From Ganoderma boninense (taxonomy: Eukaryota > Basidiomycota > Agaricomycetes > Polyporales > Polyporaceae), in contig CM035306.1 of assembly GCA_002900995.3 (NCBI GenBank), positions 1,302,001 through 1,366,000 on the forward strand: DNA of 64,000 nt, read 5' to 3'. Under the pieces are notes generated by a model. The model was given only the letters and a program-made list of their open reading frames with translations, searched no databases and was not told the DNA's origin. A program made the translations under genes and the position numbers. Positions within the stretch are counted from its first letter, which is position 1, and every line of letters starts with the position of its first letter. Positions 63,063 to 64,000 of the stretch are shown in pieces.

Positions 63063-64000
63063 ATGGCAAGTCCCCCGAGTCCGTCAATCACCCACGATCC
63101 TCCCGTGTCTCCCAGTCACGTCGGCTTCGACCCATCTCGTTTGGTAGGCTCTCCCGACGACCTCCGCAAGCGAGTAGCCCAAGAAACACAAAGACATCTC
63201 CAGATCATCGACGAGAACATTCAAATCGTCTCCAAACTGCGAGCGTTCCACAACAGTCTAGCTCCCGTCAATGCTCTTCCAGCAGAGTTGCTCAGCGCGA
63301 TCTTCGTCCAGCTCCTCTCTCATGGAGACCTGATCCCGAAATCCCCCGGTGAACGCGACCACTTCCCCCGTCGCAAGGTCGTGCCCCCGACAGGAAACAG
63401 AGACATTGTTGGGGCCGCAGCAGTCTGCAGATACTGGCGCACTGTCGCCGTTCAAAACCCTTAGCTCTGGGTATTGTTTCCTATCCACGATTGTGCTGGC
63501 GCCGAAGAGTTCTTGGCGCGCTCTAAGGACTGGCTTGTCTCCCTCTCCCTCACCTGCCGCTTTCCGTCAAGCCATGCCCCGGTCCTCGACCCCTGGGTTC
63601 GCCGCATCCGTTCGTTGTACATCTCCACCGAAGTGGCCAACGACATCGTGCTACTTGCAACCGAGCTGTCATCTCCAGCCCCCAACTTGCAAGAGCTCTT
63701 CGTCGAACACTTGCCTCGCAGCTCCTTCGTCACCGGCCATGCTGTTGGACGGCCTGCACGCCTCCCCAGGATGTTCGACGGCGAGGCCCCAGCCTTGCGC
63801 GTCCTCACTCTCAGAGGGGTCCCCTCGCCCTTCCGGGTCCTGCCCCCAAGCCTCGTCCACCTCGACATCGGGACGTCGCAGAGCGCTCTTCCTCCGTTCC
63901 GAGAGTTTCTCCGCATGCTCGGCGGCTGTCCCCTCCTAGAGGTCCTCCACCTGTGCGGCGCCTGGCCTTGGGACGAGTTCGACCACCTCCATATCGCGCG
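63063..64000 (+). CDS. F-box protein, partial, with an in-frame TAG
   Basis: The frame starts at 63063 (MASPPSPSITHDPPV) and runs off the window. A helix before the F-box (LRKRVAQETQRHLQIIDENIQIVSKLRAFHNSL) and the F-box itself (VNALPAELLSAIFVQLL...AAAVCRYWRTVAVQNP) match the common basidiomycete F-box/LRR layout, followed by leucine-rich segments (PNLQELFVEHLP, ALRVLTLRGVP, LLEVLHLCG). A TAG at 63462-63464 falls where relatives usually read NPxLW. The same frame continues open for over 530 bases beyond it. A single C-to-T change (CAG to TAG) would explain it. It may be a recent pseudogene or a base error. Confidence 0.7.

Overview
The window is nuclear DNA of a basidiomycete fungus, most likely a wood-decay member of the Agaricomycetes. 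The evidence is many 50-65 bp GT-AG introns, a Plavaka-type DNA transposon, a chromodomain Ty3/Gypsy element, F-box genes, a DUF7330-like gene and conserved single-copy fungal genes on both strands. The closest order (Polyporales?) is a guess.

Positions 1-9700 are a transposon nest. A large transposase gene joins a Ulp1-like cysteine protease to a DDE_1 nuclease. It is split by a 447-bp hAT-like MITE with a perfect 15-bp inverted repeat and an 8-bp target duplication. Next come the 3' end of a chromovirus (integrase tail, chromodomain, 470-bp LTR) and a Plavaka transposase gene broken by a 184-bp solo-LTR-like insertion with a 5-bp target duplication. A decayed ABM-like gene and about 1.1 kb of unrecognised sequence follow.

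Positions 11.8-25.2 kb hold a secreted/membrane protein (+), the TBP-removing ATPase MOT1 (-), a KDM8-like JmjC protein (+) and the splicing factor SPF45 (+). Positions 25.2-42 kb hold a dispersed family of 8-exon short-chain dehydrogenases: two tandem copies (+), one intact copy (-) and one pseudogene (-). Inside this interval lie an F-box gene (with a broken fragment between the tandem copies), succinate dehydrogenase flavoprotein SDH1 (-) and a TBC1D5-like Rab GAP (-).

Positions 42.9-64 kb hold DCN1 (-) head to head with the cytosolic Fe-S targeting factor CIA2 (+), a gene-poor 3.5 kb, a DUF7330-like gene (+), dynamin VPS1 (-), a disordered protein (+), an LDB17/SPIN90-like actin regulator (-) and the start of an F-box gene (+) that runs off the window.

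Several housekeeping genes (SPF45, SDH1, the TBC protein, probably LDB17) carry single-base frame breaks inside conserved stretches. Together these suggest unpolished sequence rather than gene death. I found no operon-like system, CRISPR array or rRNA and did not recognise a tRNA. The genes are separately regulated housekeeping functions plus mobile and duplicated accessory sequence, and I see no convincing new multi-gene system.
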